Positions 25,245 through 33,896 of a DNA stretch of 64,000 nucleotides are shown here, piece by piece. Every line of letters begins with the position of its first letter. Position 1 is the stretch's first letter. The DNA comes from Alcaligenes aquatilis (GTDB lineage: Bacteria; Pseudomonadota; Gammaproteobacteria; Burkholderiales; Burkholderiaceae_B), in contig NZ_CP022390.1 in NCBI RefSeq assembly GCF_003076515.1, positions 2,920,472 through 2,984,471 on the forward strand, written 5' to 3'. A model generated the notes under the pieces. That model saw only the letters and a program-made list of their open reading frames with translations, ran no database searches and was not told where the DNA came from. Position numbers and translations under genes: made by a program.

Positions 25245-26891
25245 ATGATGAAATCTATTCCTGTTGAACAAATTTGGCCTGACGCCTTTGCCCAGCGATA
25301 CCGCGATGCTGGACACTGGCAAGGGGAAACGTTTGGCGCTTTGCTGCGCGCGCGCGCACAAAACCACCCGGAACGTGAAGCCCTTGTTGGCGGCACCCAA
25401 CGCTGGACCTATGGCGCGCTGGATCAGTACGCCAGCCAAATCGCAGCGGGCCTGCTGCAAGCTGGTCTGCGCAAGGGTGATCGGGTTCTGGTCCACCTGC
25501 CCAACATCCCTGAATTTGTCAGCGTGATCTTTGGCCTGTTCCGTGCTGGTCTCCTGCCCGTGTACGCCCTGCCAGCGCACCGCATTACCGAAGTCGAACA
25601 TTTTGCCAATACCGCCCAGGCACGCGCCTATATCGGTGTCGATACGCATGCCGGCTTTGACTATCTGCCTTTGGTGCGCGAGCTGCGTGAACGCTGTCCG
25701 CATGTAGAACAGGTTTACATCGTGGGCGATGCACAAGAGTTCACCTCCCTGGCCCTGTTGCAAAGCAGCGCCGCCGACGTAGACGTGCCCGTATCGGCAG
25801 CCCAGCCTTCTGACGTGGCTTTCCTACAAATTTCAGGTGGCAGCACAGGCTTGTCCAAGCTGATTCCCCGCACGCACGACGACTACATCTACACCTTGCG
25901 TGAAAGCGCCAAGATTGCCGGTCTGAACGAAAACAGCGTGTTCCTGGGCGCCTTGCCCATTGCCCACAACTTCCCCATGAGTTCACCCGGTTTTCTGGGT
26001 GCGCTGTACGCCGGTGCCAAAGTGGTGCTCAGTCCCGCCCCCAGCCCGGACGTTTGCTTTGAGCTGATCGAGCGCGAAGGCGTGACCGACACCAGCCTGG
26101 TCCCCCCACTGCTGATGCTGTGGATGGATGCGGCCACCAAGACCCATGCCAATCTGGAGTCGCTGCAAGTGATCCAGGTCGGCGGAGCCAAGCTGAACGC
26201 CGAAGCCGCCAAGCGCGTGCGCCCCACGCTGGGTGTGACCTTGCAGCAGGTGTTTGGCATGGCCGAAGGCCTGGTGAACTACACCCGCCTGGACGACCCC
26301 GAGGACATCATCATCAACACCCAGGGCCGCCCTATCAGCCCGGACGATGAAATCCTGATCGTGGACGACAACGGCAACCCGGTCGCCCCTGGCGAAACCG
26401 GCTACCTGCTGACACGTGGCCCTTACACAATCCGCGCGTATCACAACAACCCGTCGGCCAATGCCCGCTCCTTTACCGAGGACGGTTTTTACCGCACAGG
26501 CGACGTGGTACGCATGACGCCCGAAGGCTATTTGATGGTTCAGGGCCGTGCCACTGACCACATCAACCGCGCTGGCGAAAAAATCTCCGCCGAGGAAATT
26601 GAAGATCATCTGCTGGCCCACCCGCAGGTCTTTGACGCTGCCGTGGTATCGGTGCCAGACGAGTTTCTGGGCGAGCGCAGCTGCGCTTTCATCATCCCCA
26701 AGGATGACAAGCCGCGCGCGATTGAACTGAAGAAATGGATACGCAGCCGTGGTCTGGCCGACTTCAAAGTACCGGACCAAATCGTGTTTGTAGACCGTTT
26801 CATGGAAACGGCGGCCTTGAAGATCAGCCGCAAAGAACTGCGCGCCCAGTTGCGCGAGCAATTAGAAAACACAACGCAAGAATCATCATGA
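25245..26891 (+). CDS. entE: 2,3-dihydroxybenzoate-AMP ligase (EntE/DhbE-like)
   Basis: This adenylating enzyme activates 2,3-dihydroxybenzoate and loads it on the aryl carrier protein. It has the AMP-binding core motifs FLQISGGSTGLSKLIPRTH, FGMAEGLVNYT, FYRTGDVVR and the catalytic Lys region LKISRKELR. The substrate pocket segment AHNFPMSSPG matches DHB enzymes (a Ser where salicylate enzymes have Cys in LACPG). The start is ATG at 25245 or the next codon ATG at 25248; no ribosome site precedes either, and the candidate Fur box touches the start. Its stop overlaps the carrier protein start (ATGA). Confidence 0.93.
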   Translation: MMKSIPVEQIWPDAFAQRYRDAGHWQGETFGALLRARAQNHPEREALVGGTQRWTYGALDQYASQIAAGLLQAGLRKGDRVLVHLPNIPEFVSVIFGLFRAGLLPVYALPAHRITEVEHFANTAQARAYIGVDTHAGFDYLPLVRELRERCPHVEQVYIVGDAQEFTSLALLQSSAADVDVPVSAAQPSDVAFLQISGGSTGLSKLIPRTHDDYIYTLRESAKIAGLNENSVFLGALPIAHNFPMSSPGFLGALYAGAKVVLSPAPSPDVCFELIEREGVTDTSLVPPLLMLWMDAATKTHANLESLQVIQVGGAKLNAEAAKRVRPTLGVTLQQVFGMAEGLVNYTRLDDPEDIIINTQGRPISPDDEILIVDDNGNPVAPGETGYLLTRGPYTIRAYHNNPSANARSFTEDGFYRTGDVVRMTPEGYLMVQGRATDHINRAGEKISAEEIEDHLLAHPQVFDAAVVSVPDEFLGERSCAFIIPKDDKPRAIELKKWIRSRGLADFKVPDQIVFVDRFMETAALKISRKELRAQLREQLENTTQESS

Positions 26892-27133
26892 GTACTCCCC
26901 TTACCCTGGAACGCATGCGGCAAGACATTGCCGCCATGCTGCATGAAGACCCGCAAGACATTCTGGACGATGACAACCTGATCGATCTGGGCCTGGACTC
27001 CATGCGCGTCATGACCCTGGCCACCCGCTGGCGCGAGGCCGGCGCTCCTATCGAGTTTTCCGAAATGGCCTCGGTTGTCACCCTGGGCCAATGGTGGTCG
27101 CTGATCGAGCGTGCCCAACAAAACGGCCGCTGA
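26888..27133 (+). CDS. Free-standing aryl carrier protein (ArCP)
   Basis: An 81-residue four-helix carrier protein with the phosphopantetheine site LGLDSMRVM (Ser39). It carries the DHB unit from the ligase to the condensation domain. In the E. coli-type EntB and the Bacillus DhbB this domain is fused to isochorismatase; here it stands alone and is coupled to entE, while the isochorismatase is about 8 kb downstream. Confidence 0.9.
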   Translation: MSTPLTLERMRQDIAAMLHEDPQDILDDDNLIDLGLDSMRVMTLATRWREAGAPIEFSEMASVVTLGQWWSLIERAQQNGR

Positions 27134-27154
27134 TTTTCTTACTGCAACACGCTT

Positions 27155-30100
27155 ATGTTTAGCTCCCCTTCCGAACTGCCATTGCGCCCCCTGACCGAAG
27201 CACAAGAAGGTCTGTGGTACGCCCAGCGTTTGGACCCGCTCAACCCGATTTTCAACACCGGGCATTGCACCCACATCCACTCGGCGCTGGACACCGCGCT
27301 GTTTGCACAGGCCATCAATCTGACGCTGACCGAAGCCGATGCCTTGACCTTGCGCATGGTGGACACGCCCGACGGCCCGGCCCAGTACCTGCGCCCGCAA
27401 GAGCCGATTCAGCTGGAAGTTGTGGACCTGTCTGCCCACGCAGACGGTGCCGAACAAGCCCAAACCCAGTTGATGGCGGACCTGCGCACACCGCTGGACC
27501 CGACCATTGCACCGCTGGCACGGCACATTCTGTTTGTGCTCGGGCCCAAGCACCATCTCTGGTATCAGCGTATCCATCACCTGGCCGCTGACGGCTATGG
27601 CATGGCGCTGATCGAGACGCGGGTAGTCAAGCTCTACAAGGCCTTGCTCAATGGCCATGAAGATCATGGCCATGAGCTGGAATCGTTCGCCCTCTTGCAG
27701 GATGACGATCAAAGCTATCGGGAGAGCGAGCGCCGCAGCAAGGACAGACAGTTCTGGCTGGACACCTTGAGCGATGCAGAACCCGCCCAAAGCCTGAGCG
27801 AATCCCAGGCCTTGAGCGACCATCATTTCCTGCTGGCACGCCGCGCCGTCAAGCCCGAGCTGACAGCCAGCCTGCAAGCATTGGCACAAAGCAGCGATAT
27901 CAGTTGGCCAGACATTCTGACGGGCCTGACCGCCGCGTATGTGCGCCGTCACACCCGCCAGGACGAATGCACCGTCGGTGTGCCGTGGATGGGACGTCTG
28001 GGCCATATCAGCGCCCGTATCGTCTCCACCGTCATGAATGTGGCCCCGCTGCGTTTGCAGATCGACGAAACCCAGCCGTTGAATCAATACCTGATTCAAG
28101 TTTCCAAGGCACTGCGCCAGGCGCGTCGCCATGGCCGCTACCGCAGTGAACAACTGCGTCGTGATCTGGGTTTGCTCGGTGGTATGCGTCGCCTGCACGG
28201 CCCCATCATCAACGTGCTGCCGTTCGATGCCCCCTACGAACAGGCGGGCCTGACCGCCAGCCAGACCGTGCTGTGCGCTGGCCCCGTGGAAGACTTGAAC
28301 TTCACCTTCCGCGCCCAACCCGATGCCAGTGGCTTGCGTCTGGAAGTGGAAGCCAACCCGCGTTTGTACACCGACGAGCAGATTCAAACCCATTTGGTCC
28401 GGCTGGAACAGTTCCTGCTGCGTGCTTTGCAGGCTGAAACCCTGTCTGCCGTGCCAACCTTGACGGATGCCGAACACCACCACTGGATTGAGACCGTCAA
28501 CCAGACTGCTCACCCGGTTCCTGAAACAACGCTGTGGGCACTGATCCACGCCCAGTTGCAGGCTCACCCGGAACAATGTGGCCTGGAATTTGAGGGCAAG
28601 AAGCTCAGCTACGCCCAGATCGACGAGCAAACCGCCAATCTGGCCGCGCAACTGCGTCTGGCCGGTGTGCAGACCGGCGACATCGTTGCCGTGGCCCTGC
28701 CTCGTTCGCTGGAACTGGTGCTGTCCTTGCTGGCTATTCACCGTGCTGGTGCTGCCTACTTGCCGCTGGATCTGGACCAGCCTGCCGATCGTCTGAACAC
28801 CATCTTGCAGGCCGCTCAACCACGTCTGCTGGTCGGCCAGCCCGGTTGCACGCTCAATGCCTCTTTGCTGGTCCCGCAGCCAGAACAAACCTGCAGTGCG
28901 CCAGACTGGGCCGCCGCCGGTCCGCACGATCCTTCCTACCTGATCTACACCTCCGGCTCTACCGGCACACCCAAGGGCGTGCTGGTCAACCACGACGCCA
29001 TCGTCAATCGTCTGGTATGGATGCAAACCCATTACGGCATTGGTGCCGGTGATCGAATTTTGCAGAAAACCCCAGCCACCTTTGACGTGTCGGTGTGGGA
29101 GTTCTTCCTGCCCTTCCTGTCCGGTGCGACCCTGGTCGTGGCTCCCCCACAGGCACATCGGGACCCAGCCCATATTGCCCGCCTGATGCGCGAACAGTCC
29201 ATCACCGTGCTGCACTTCGTGCCCTCCATGCTCAGCGCCTTCCTGGATGAGCCTGAGGCTCGTGGGCTAGCGCCGCGTCTGGTGTTTTGCAGTGGTGAGG
29301 AACTATCGGCCGCTACCCGCGACCGCTTCCACTCTCTGCTGAACGCCGAGCTGCACAATCTGTACGGCCCAACCGAAGCTGCCGTGGACGTGTCCTACTG
29401 GCCGGCTTCGCGCGAGGACCAATCCCAGCCTGTGCCCATCGGCTTCCCTGTGTGGAACACCGCCCTGTACATTCTGGACGAGCAATTGCAGCCTGTACCG
29501 CCGGGCGTGGCCGGCCACCTGTACCTGGCTGGCAGACAGTTGGCGCAAGGCTACTGGGGCCGCCCGGACCTGACTGAAGAACGCTTTGTACCCGACCCTT
29601 ACGCCCTACATGGCGACCGCATGTACGCCACTGGCGATGTAGCCCGCTGGCGTGACGATGGCGCGGTTATTTTCCTGGGCCGCTCCGATCACCAGATCAA
29701 GCTGCGTGGCCAGCGTATCGAGCTGGGCGAAATTGAAGCCTTGCTGGCGCGCCACCCCGATGTGGCCCACGTCGCCGTGATTGCCCGTGAAGATGTACCC
29801 GGTCAAATGGCGATTGTGGCTTACTGGGTGCCGCAAGCAGGCAGCCAGTGCACGGACAACACGCTGGCCGCGTATGTCGGCGAGCACTTGCCGTCCTATA
29901 TGGTGCCCAGTGCCTGGATCAGTCTGGACACCTTGCCCGTAACGGCCAACGGCAAGCTGGACCGCAAGGCTCTGCCCGTACCGGCCTTGCAAGCACGCTC
30001 TGCTGGTTTGCCACTGGAAGGTGCCACTCAACATCAAATCGCCGCTGCTTTCGCCACTGTGCTGGAAAGCAGCGACGCGTTTTACGCCGACGACGATTTC

Positions 30101-31078
30101 TTCGCCCTGGGCGGACATTCGCTGCTGGCTGCCAAACTGGCCTTGCTGCTGCGCGAAGCACGCGGTCAGGCCGTCTCGATTGGCACTATTTTTGAGTACC
30201 CCACCATTGCCCGTCTGGCCAAGCATCTGGATCAGGCAGGCAGCACGACTGCCGATGGTTTTGGCCCCATCATCACCTTGCGTCCGGCACAAAGCGACCA
30301 GCCTGCGCTGTTCGTGATTCACCCGGCTGGTGGCTTGTCCTGGTGCTATGGGGCACTGGCTCGTCATCTACCCCCTGGCCGTGCCGTCTACGGCCTGCAA
30401 GCCAGTTTGCTGTCTGACGCCTCGCTGGGTCTGGATGGCAGCCTGGATGCCATGGCCAAGGTGTATGTGGATCGTATCGAGCACGTTCAGCCACAGGGCC
30501 CCTACCATCTGGCCGGCTGGTCGGTGGGCGGCATTATTGCTCAGGCCATGGCGGTCGAGCTGCGTCGTCGCGGTCAATTAGTCGGCATGTTGTCCTTGCT
30601 GGACGCCTATCCCAGCGACGCCTGGCGTAACGAACCACCTCCCGAGCCCAACGCTATCTACAAGGCCCTGCTGCATATTGCAGGCCATGACCCGGACAGC
30701 TTGCCCGACGTTTCCCTGACCCGTCAGGGTGTGGTGGACTTCCTCAAGCGCAGTGCTCACCCGCTGGCCGAATTGCCCGACACGCGTCTGGACCGCGTGT
30801 TCCAGGTGGTCGAGAACAATAACCGTCTGGTACGTCTGTACGAGCATCACACCTATGACGGCCCCATGCTGTATTTCCGCGCCGCTCTGGATCACGCAGG
30901 CACACAATTGCATCCCGATTTGTGGCAACCCTATGCAGGGCAGCTGGACGTGCACGATATTGCCTCCCTACACGCGCATTTGACCGGTACTGAAGCCGTG
31001 GCCATCATGGCCCCGCTGATGGACTCGGCCATGGCTTTTGCCGAACAGGCACAAGCCCAACCTGAACTCGATGTATAA
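27155..31078 (+). CDS. entF: Enterobactin synthetase F-like NRPS (C-A-T-TE), serine specific
   Basis: The 1,307-residue protein has the order and length of EntF (about 1,290). The condensation domain (about 10-430) has HHLAADGYG near residue 140. The adenylation domain (about 460-880) has YLIYTSGSTGTPKG near 600. The carrier domain has FFALGGHSLLAAKL near 985 and the thioesterase has GWSVGG near 1125. The A-domain pocket reads DVSVWEFF, HFVPSML, FCSGE and LYGPTEAAVDVS, which gives the Stachelhaus code DVWHFSLVDK, as in E. coli EntF for L-serine. Expected reaction: joining DHB to serine and release as a DHB-Ser oligomer, probably the cyclic trimer. A very long antisense frame over it is a codon-bias shadow. 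Confidence 0.93.
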   Translation: MFSSPSELPLRPLTEAQEGLWYAQRLDPLNPIFNTGHCTHIHSALDTALFAQAINLTLTEADALTLRMVDTPDGPAQYLRPQEPIQLEVVDLSAHADGAEQAQTQLMADLRTPLDPTIAPLARHILFVLGPKHHLWYQRIHHLAADGYGMALIETRVVKLYKALLNGHEDHGHELESFALLQDDDQSYRESERRSKDRQFWLDTLSDAEPAQSLSESQALSDHHFLLARRAVKPELTASLQALAQSSDISWPDILTGLTAAYVRRHTRQDECTVGVPWMGRLGHISARIVSTVMNVAPLRLQIDETQPLNQYLIQVSKALRQARRHGRYRSEQLRRDLGLLGGMRRLHGPIINVLPFDAPYEQAGLTASQTVLCAGPVEDLNFTFRAQPDASGLRLEVEANPRLYTDEQIQTHLVRLEQFLLRALQAETLSAVPTLTDAEHHHWIETVNQTAHPVPETTLWALIHAQLQAHPEQCGLEFEGKKLSYAQIDEQTANLAAQLRLAGVQTGDIVAVALPRSLELVLSLLAIHRAGAAYLPLDLDQPADRLNTILQAAQPRLLVGQPGCTLNASLLVPQPEQTCSAPDWAAAGPHDPSYLIYTSGSTGTPKGVLVNHDAIVNRLVWMQTHYGIGAGDRILQKTPATFDVSVWEFFLPFLSGATLVVAPPQAHRDPAHIARLMREQSITVLHFVPSMLSAFLDEPEARGLAPRLVFCSGEELSAATRDRFHSLLNAELHNLYGPTEAAVDVSYWPASREDQSQPVPIGFPVWNTALYILDEQLQPVPPGVAGHLYLAGRQLAQGYWGRPDLTEERFVPDPYALHGDRMYATGDVARWRDDGAVIFLGRSDHQIKLRGQRIELGEIEALLARHPDVAHVAVIAREDVPGQMAIVAYWVPQAGSQCTDNTLAAYVGEHLPSYMVPSAWISLDTLPVTANGKLDRKALPVPALQARSAGLPLEGATQHQIAAAFATVLESSDAFYADDDFFALGGHSLLAAKLALLLREARGQAVSIGTIFEYPTIARLAKHLDQAGSTTADGFGPIITLRPAQSDQPALFVIHPAGGLSWCYGALARHLPPGRAVYGLQASLLSDASLGLDGSLDAMAKVYVDRIEHVQPQGPYHLAGWSVGGIIAQAMAVELRRRGQLVGMLSLLDAYPSDAWRNEPPPEPNAIYKALLHIAGHDPDSLPDVSLTRQGVVDFLKRSAHPLAELPDTRLDRVFQVVENNNRLVRLYEHHTYDGPMLYFRAALDHAGTQLHPDLWQPYAGQLDVHDIASLHAHLTGTEAVAIMAPLMDSAMAFAEQAQAQPELDV

Positions 31079-31081
31079 GCC

Positions 31082-32332
31082 ATGTCTGTAAGACGTTTCT
31101 TTCTGGATATCTCACCACTGATCGAAAGCCGGGCATTCCGTTTTGCCTACTTCGCTCGGGCCGCGACTGTACTGGTTACCGGCATGTTGATGGTGGCTGC
31201 CAGCGTACAGCTCTATGAGCTGACCAAATCCAGTGTGGCCGTTGCTTTCCTGAACGTATCCATGGCCACCCCCATGGTGCTGGCACTGATTGCCGGCGGT
31301 GTCTTGTCGGACCGCATGGACAGGCGCAGCCTGATGGTCTGGTCGCGCAGTGTCTATATCCTCAGCGTGGTGCTGTTCCTGCTCAATACGCTGCTGCCCA
31401 ACCCGCAGGTCTGGTTGATCTATGTGGCCGCTGCCATTGGTGGTGCGGCAGGCGGGATCAGCGTCCCGGCCATGATGTCGGCCACCCCTGCCCTGGTCGG
31501 TCGAGACAAGCTGGCCGCTGCGGCTGCCCTGTCCGGTTTGGCCATGCAGTTGGGCGGCATTATCGGCCCCGCACTGGCAGGCGTACTGATCTCCGGCCCT
31601 GGCCTGATTTTCTGCTACGTGATCGTGCTGTGCGGTGTCATCGTCACCCCTTTGCTCTTGCGCGCTCTGCCGCCCTTGCCTCCGCAAGCGGGCAAGCAGC
31701 CCCAGAAAAACGCCTTCCAATCCCTGCGCGATGGCCTTGCCTTTGTAGCCAGCCACCCTTTGCTGCGCGCCCTATTGCTGATTGATCTGGCCGCCCTGAT
31801 TTTGGCCACGCCCTTGGCCTTGATGCCCGAGTGGGGCGACACCATTCTGAACATGGGCGCTACCGCCACCGGCTATCTCTACGCCGCCCCGGCGGTAGGT
31901 GCCACGCTGGCTGCCCTGTCCAGTGGCTGGTGCCGCCAAGTGTCCCGTCCCGGTGCCGCCATTGTGCTTGCCGTACTGATCTGGGGTCTGGCTGTTGCCG
32001 CCCTGTCCCTGCAAACCACCTTATGGTGGGCACTGATCTGCCTGGCCATCATGGGCGCAGCCGACACCATCTCCAAAATCATGCGTATGGCGCTGGTTCA
32101 GCACCACACCCCCGATTACCTGCTGGGCCGTGTTTCCAGCCTGTGGATGACGCAATACTCCCTGGGCCAGGCCCTGGGCAATATGCAAATGGGCTATCTG
32201 TCCCGCCTGCTTGGCCCTGCAGTCGCTGTGGCCGTAGGCGGTCTGGCTTGCGCTGCGGTCGCAGGTGGTTTCGGCGTGTTCAATCAAGGTCTGCGTTCAG
32301 CCCGCAAACAGGATGGCCCACCCCATGCCTGA
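31082..32332 (+). CDS. entS: EntS-like MFS siderophore exporter
   Basis: A 416-residue major facilitator with about 12 helices and EntS-type features: FFLDISPLIESRAFRFAYFARA at the N-terminus, then motif A (GGVLSDRMDRRSLMVWSR). Helix 4 has AAAIGGAAGGISVPAMMSA and a late motif is GRVSSLWMTQYSLGQALGN. EntS exports enterobactin across the inner membrane. It begins three bases after the NRPS stop, which supports this role. Confidence 0.88.
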   Translation: MSVRRFFLDISPLIESRAFRFAYFARAATVLVTGMLMVAASVQLYELTKSSVAVAFLNVSMATPMVLALIAGGVLSDRMDRRSLMVWSRSVYILSVVLFLLNTLLPNPQVWLIYVAAAIGGAAGGISVPAMMSATPALVGRDKLAAAAALSGLAMQLGGIIGPALAGVLISGPGLIFCYVIVLCGVIVTPLLLRALPPLPPQAGKQPQKNAFQSLRDGLAFVASHPLLRALLLIDLAALILATPLALMPEWGDTILNMGATATGYLYAAPAVGATLAALSSGWCRQVSRPGAAIVLAVLIWGLAVAALSLQTTLWWALICLAIMGAADTISKIMRMALVQHHTPDYLLGRVSSLWMTQYSLGQALGNMQMGYLSRLLGPAVAVAVGGLACAAVAGGFGVFNQGLRSARKQDGPPHA

Positions 32333-32429
32333 CATCTCGATTTTGTTCTACCCACGCCTGCTACACGCCTGTAGAAAGAGCTCCTACATGGACCGTCTTG
32401 TCGACCGAACTTTTATTTAGGATTAAAAG

Positions 32430-33827
32430 ATGCTAATCAATGTCAATTGCATTCGTCGTACCCCCGCTGCCCTGCTACGCAAGGCCGGCCTGAGCGCAGC
32501 CGTCCTGTCCTTGTCCCTGGCCAATGCCTTTGCCGCTCCCGCCTTCGACCAGCCTGATGCTGACTTCCGTGGCTCCATGAATGCCGCTGGCGTGGTCTAT
32601 GCAGGCAGCGAAGCCCAACTGGCAGGCCGTGGTTTTACGCCCGGCCAGGAAGTGATCCTGCTGCAAAACGGCCACACCCTGACCCCTGCCGCCCTGGTCG
32701 CCGATAAAGACGGCAATCTGAGCACCACCCTTGCCATTCCAGCCGAAGCCGCCGTTGGAGTGCACCCAGTGGTCATGCAGGTCAGCAAGCCATCGACCGC
32801 TGGCATCTTCAACCTGAAGGTTTCCCCTAAAGTTGAGCTGAGCGGCCAGGACAAATTTGAACTGCAATCCCAGCACCTGGTGCCCGGCTTGTACCAAAGC
32901 GCCTACAGCCCCAAGAACAACGTGCTGTTCGTGACTTCCGCCGTGGGCCGTCCCCCCGTCAAGCAATCGCAATTGGTCAAAGTGAACCCCAAGACCCTGG
33001 TCGTTGAAGCCAGCGTGACACCTGCCGCCCAAAAAGGCCGTGACGATGGTCAGGTTCAAGCCGTGTACGGTGTGGACGTGGACGACAAGCAAGGCAATGT
33101 CTGGGTCACCAACACCCGCAGCAGCTCCATCGCTGTGTACAGCCAGAAAGACCTGAAACTGGTCAAACAGTTTGAAGACGGCGTCGTCAGCCACCCACGT
33201 GATGTGGTTGTGGACGAAAAGACCAACCGTGCTTACGTGTCCTCGCCCGGCGCTGACACTCTGGCCGTGTTCGACACCAAAAAGCTGACTCAGTTGGACC
33301 CGATCGAACTGCAATCGAAAACCCGCAACAAGCCCGGCAGCATGAGCCTGATCCTGGACGCTGAAAAAGACCGTCTGTACACCGTCAGCGCCAGCACCAA
33401 CGAGCTGATCATTGTTGACCTGAAAAACGGCAATGCGCAAACCGTATTCCCCGTACCCGGCGCACGTGGTCTGGCTGGTGTGTCGGTAGACAGCAAGAAT
33501 GACCAGGTCTACGTAGCCGCCCAAGGCAGCGACAACCTGCTGATCATCAACGCCAAAGACGGTGCCGTTCAGCACGACATCAAGATTGGCGCTGGCGCCT
33601 TGAACGTAGTCTTTGATCCCAAGACATCCCTGGCTTACGTGGCCTCCCGCGGTGCGGGCACTGTGACGGCCGTGAACGGCAAAGGTGAAATCGTTGCCAA
33701 CCTGGACGGTGGCAGCTTCCCCAACCACGTTTCCCTGGATGGCGAAGGCAATGCCTATCTGGTCAACAAATCCAAAGGTAAGGATGACCAGACCGCTGAC
33801 CGTATCACGCGTATTCACCTGAAGTAA
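32430..33827 (+). CDS. Exported YncE-like beta-propeller with N-terminal Ig-like domain
   Basis: Residues 1-36 form a signal peptide (LSAAVLSLSLANAFAAP). Residues about 45-130 look like an Ig-like beta-sandwich (YAGSEAQLAGRGFTPGQEV). From about 140 on there are repeated YVTN-type blades (VYGVDVDDKQGNVWVTNTRS, DVVVDEKTNRAYVSSPGADT, VSVDSKNDQVYVAAQGSDN, VVFDPKTSLAYVASRGAGT) of a YncE-like propeller. E. coli YncE is an iron-repressed periplasmic propeller of unclear role. This one sits inside the siderophore gene run, between exporter and isochorismate synthase. Its start codon lies in an A/T-rich imperfect inverted repeat (32430-32453) that is weakly Fur-like. A periplasmic siderophore-handling role is inference. 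Confidence 0.8.
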   Translation: MLINVNCIRRTPAALLRKAGLSAAVLSLSLANAFAAPAFDQPDADFRGSMNAAGVVYAGSEAQLAGRGFTPGQEVILLQNGHTLTPAALVADKDGNLSTTLAIPAEAAVGVHPVVMQVSKPSTAGIFNLKVSPKVELSGQDKFELQSQHLVPGLYQSAYSPKNNVLFVTSAVGRPPVKQSQLVKVNPKTLVVEASVTPAAQKGRDDGQVQAVYGVDVDDKQGNVWVTNTRSSSIAVYSQKDLKLVKQFEDGVVSHPRDVVVDEKTNRAYVSSPGADTLAVFDTKKLTQLDPIELQSKTRNKPGSMSLILDAEKDRLYTVSASTNELIIVDLKNGNAQTVFPVPGARGLAGVSVDSKNDQVYVAAQGSDNLLIINAKDGAVQHDIKIGAGALNVVFDPKTSLAYVASRGAGTVTAVNGKGEIVANLDGGSFPNHVSLDGEGNAYLVNKSKGKDDQTADRITRIHLK

Positions 33828-33837
33828 GCCGCCCAAC

Positions 33838-33862
33838 GCGCCCCTTTCATAAAAAGGGGCGC
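33838..33862. terminator. GC hairpin between propeller and isochorismate synthase genes
   Basis: GCGCCCCTTT pairs perfectly with AAAGGGGCGC over a 5-nt loop, eleven bases after the propeller stop. No long T run follows, so it may act as an mRNA-stabilising or partial stop structure rather than a full terminator. Confidence 0.4.
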
Positions 33863-33896
33863 AAAGGCAAAACCCTTGCCCTTAAAAAGGACTCCT

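Noticed and set aside
26606..29215. 869-codon open frame on the minus strand
   Set aside because: It is antisense to the entE end, the carrier protein and the EntF-like NRPS, whose domains are clear. The translation is Gln/Gly/His-rich without domains, as expected from the GC-biased third codon positions of the real genes.
32475..33836. 453-codon open frame on the minus strand
   Set aside because: Antisense shadow of the YncE-like propeller gene; no ribosome site and a repetitive Val/Gly-rich translation mirroring the blades.
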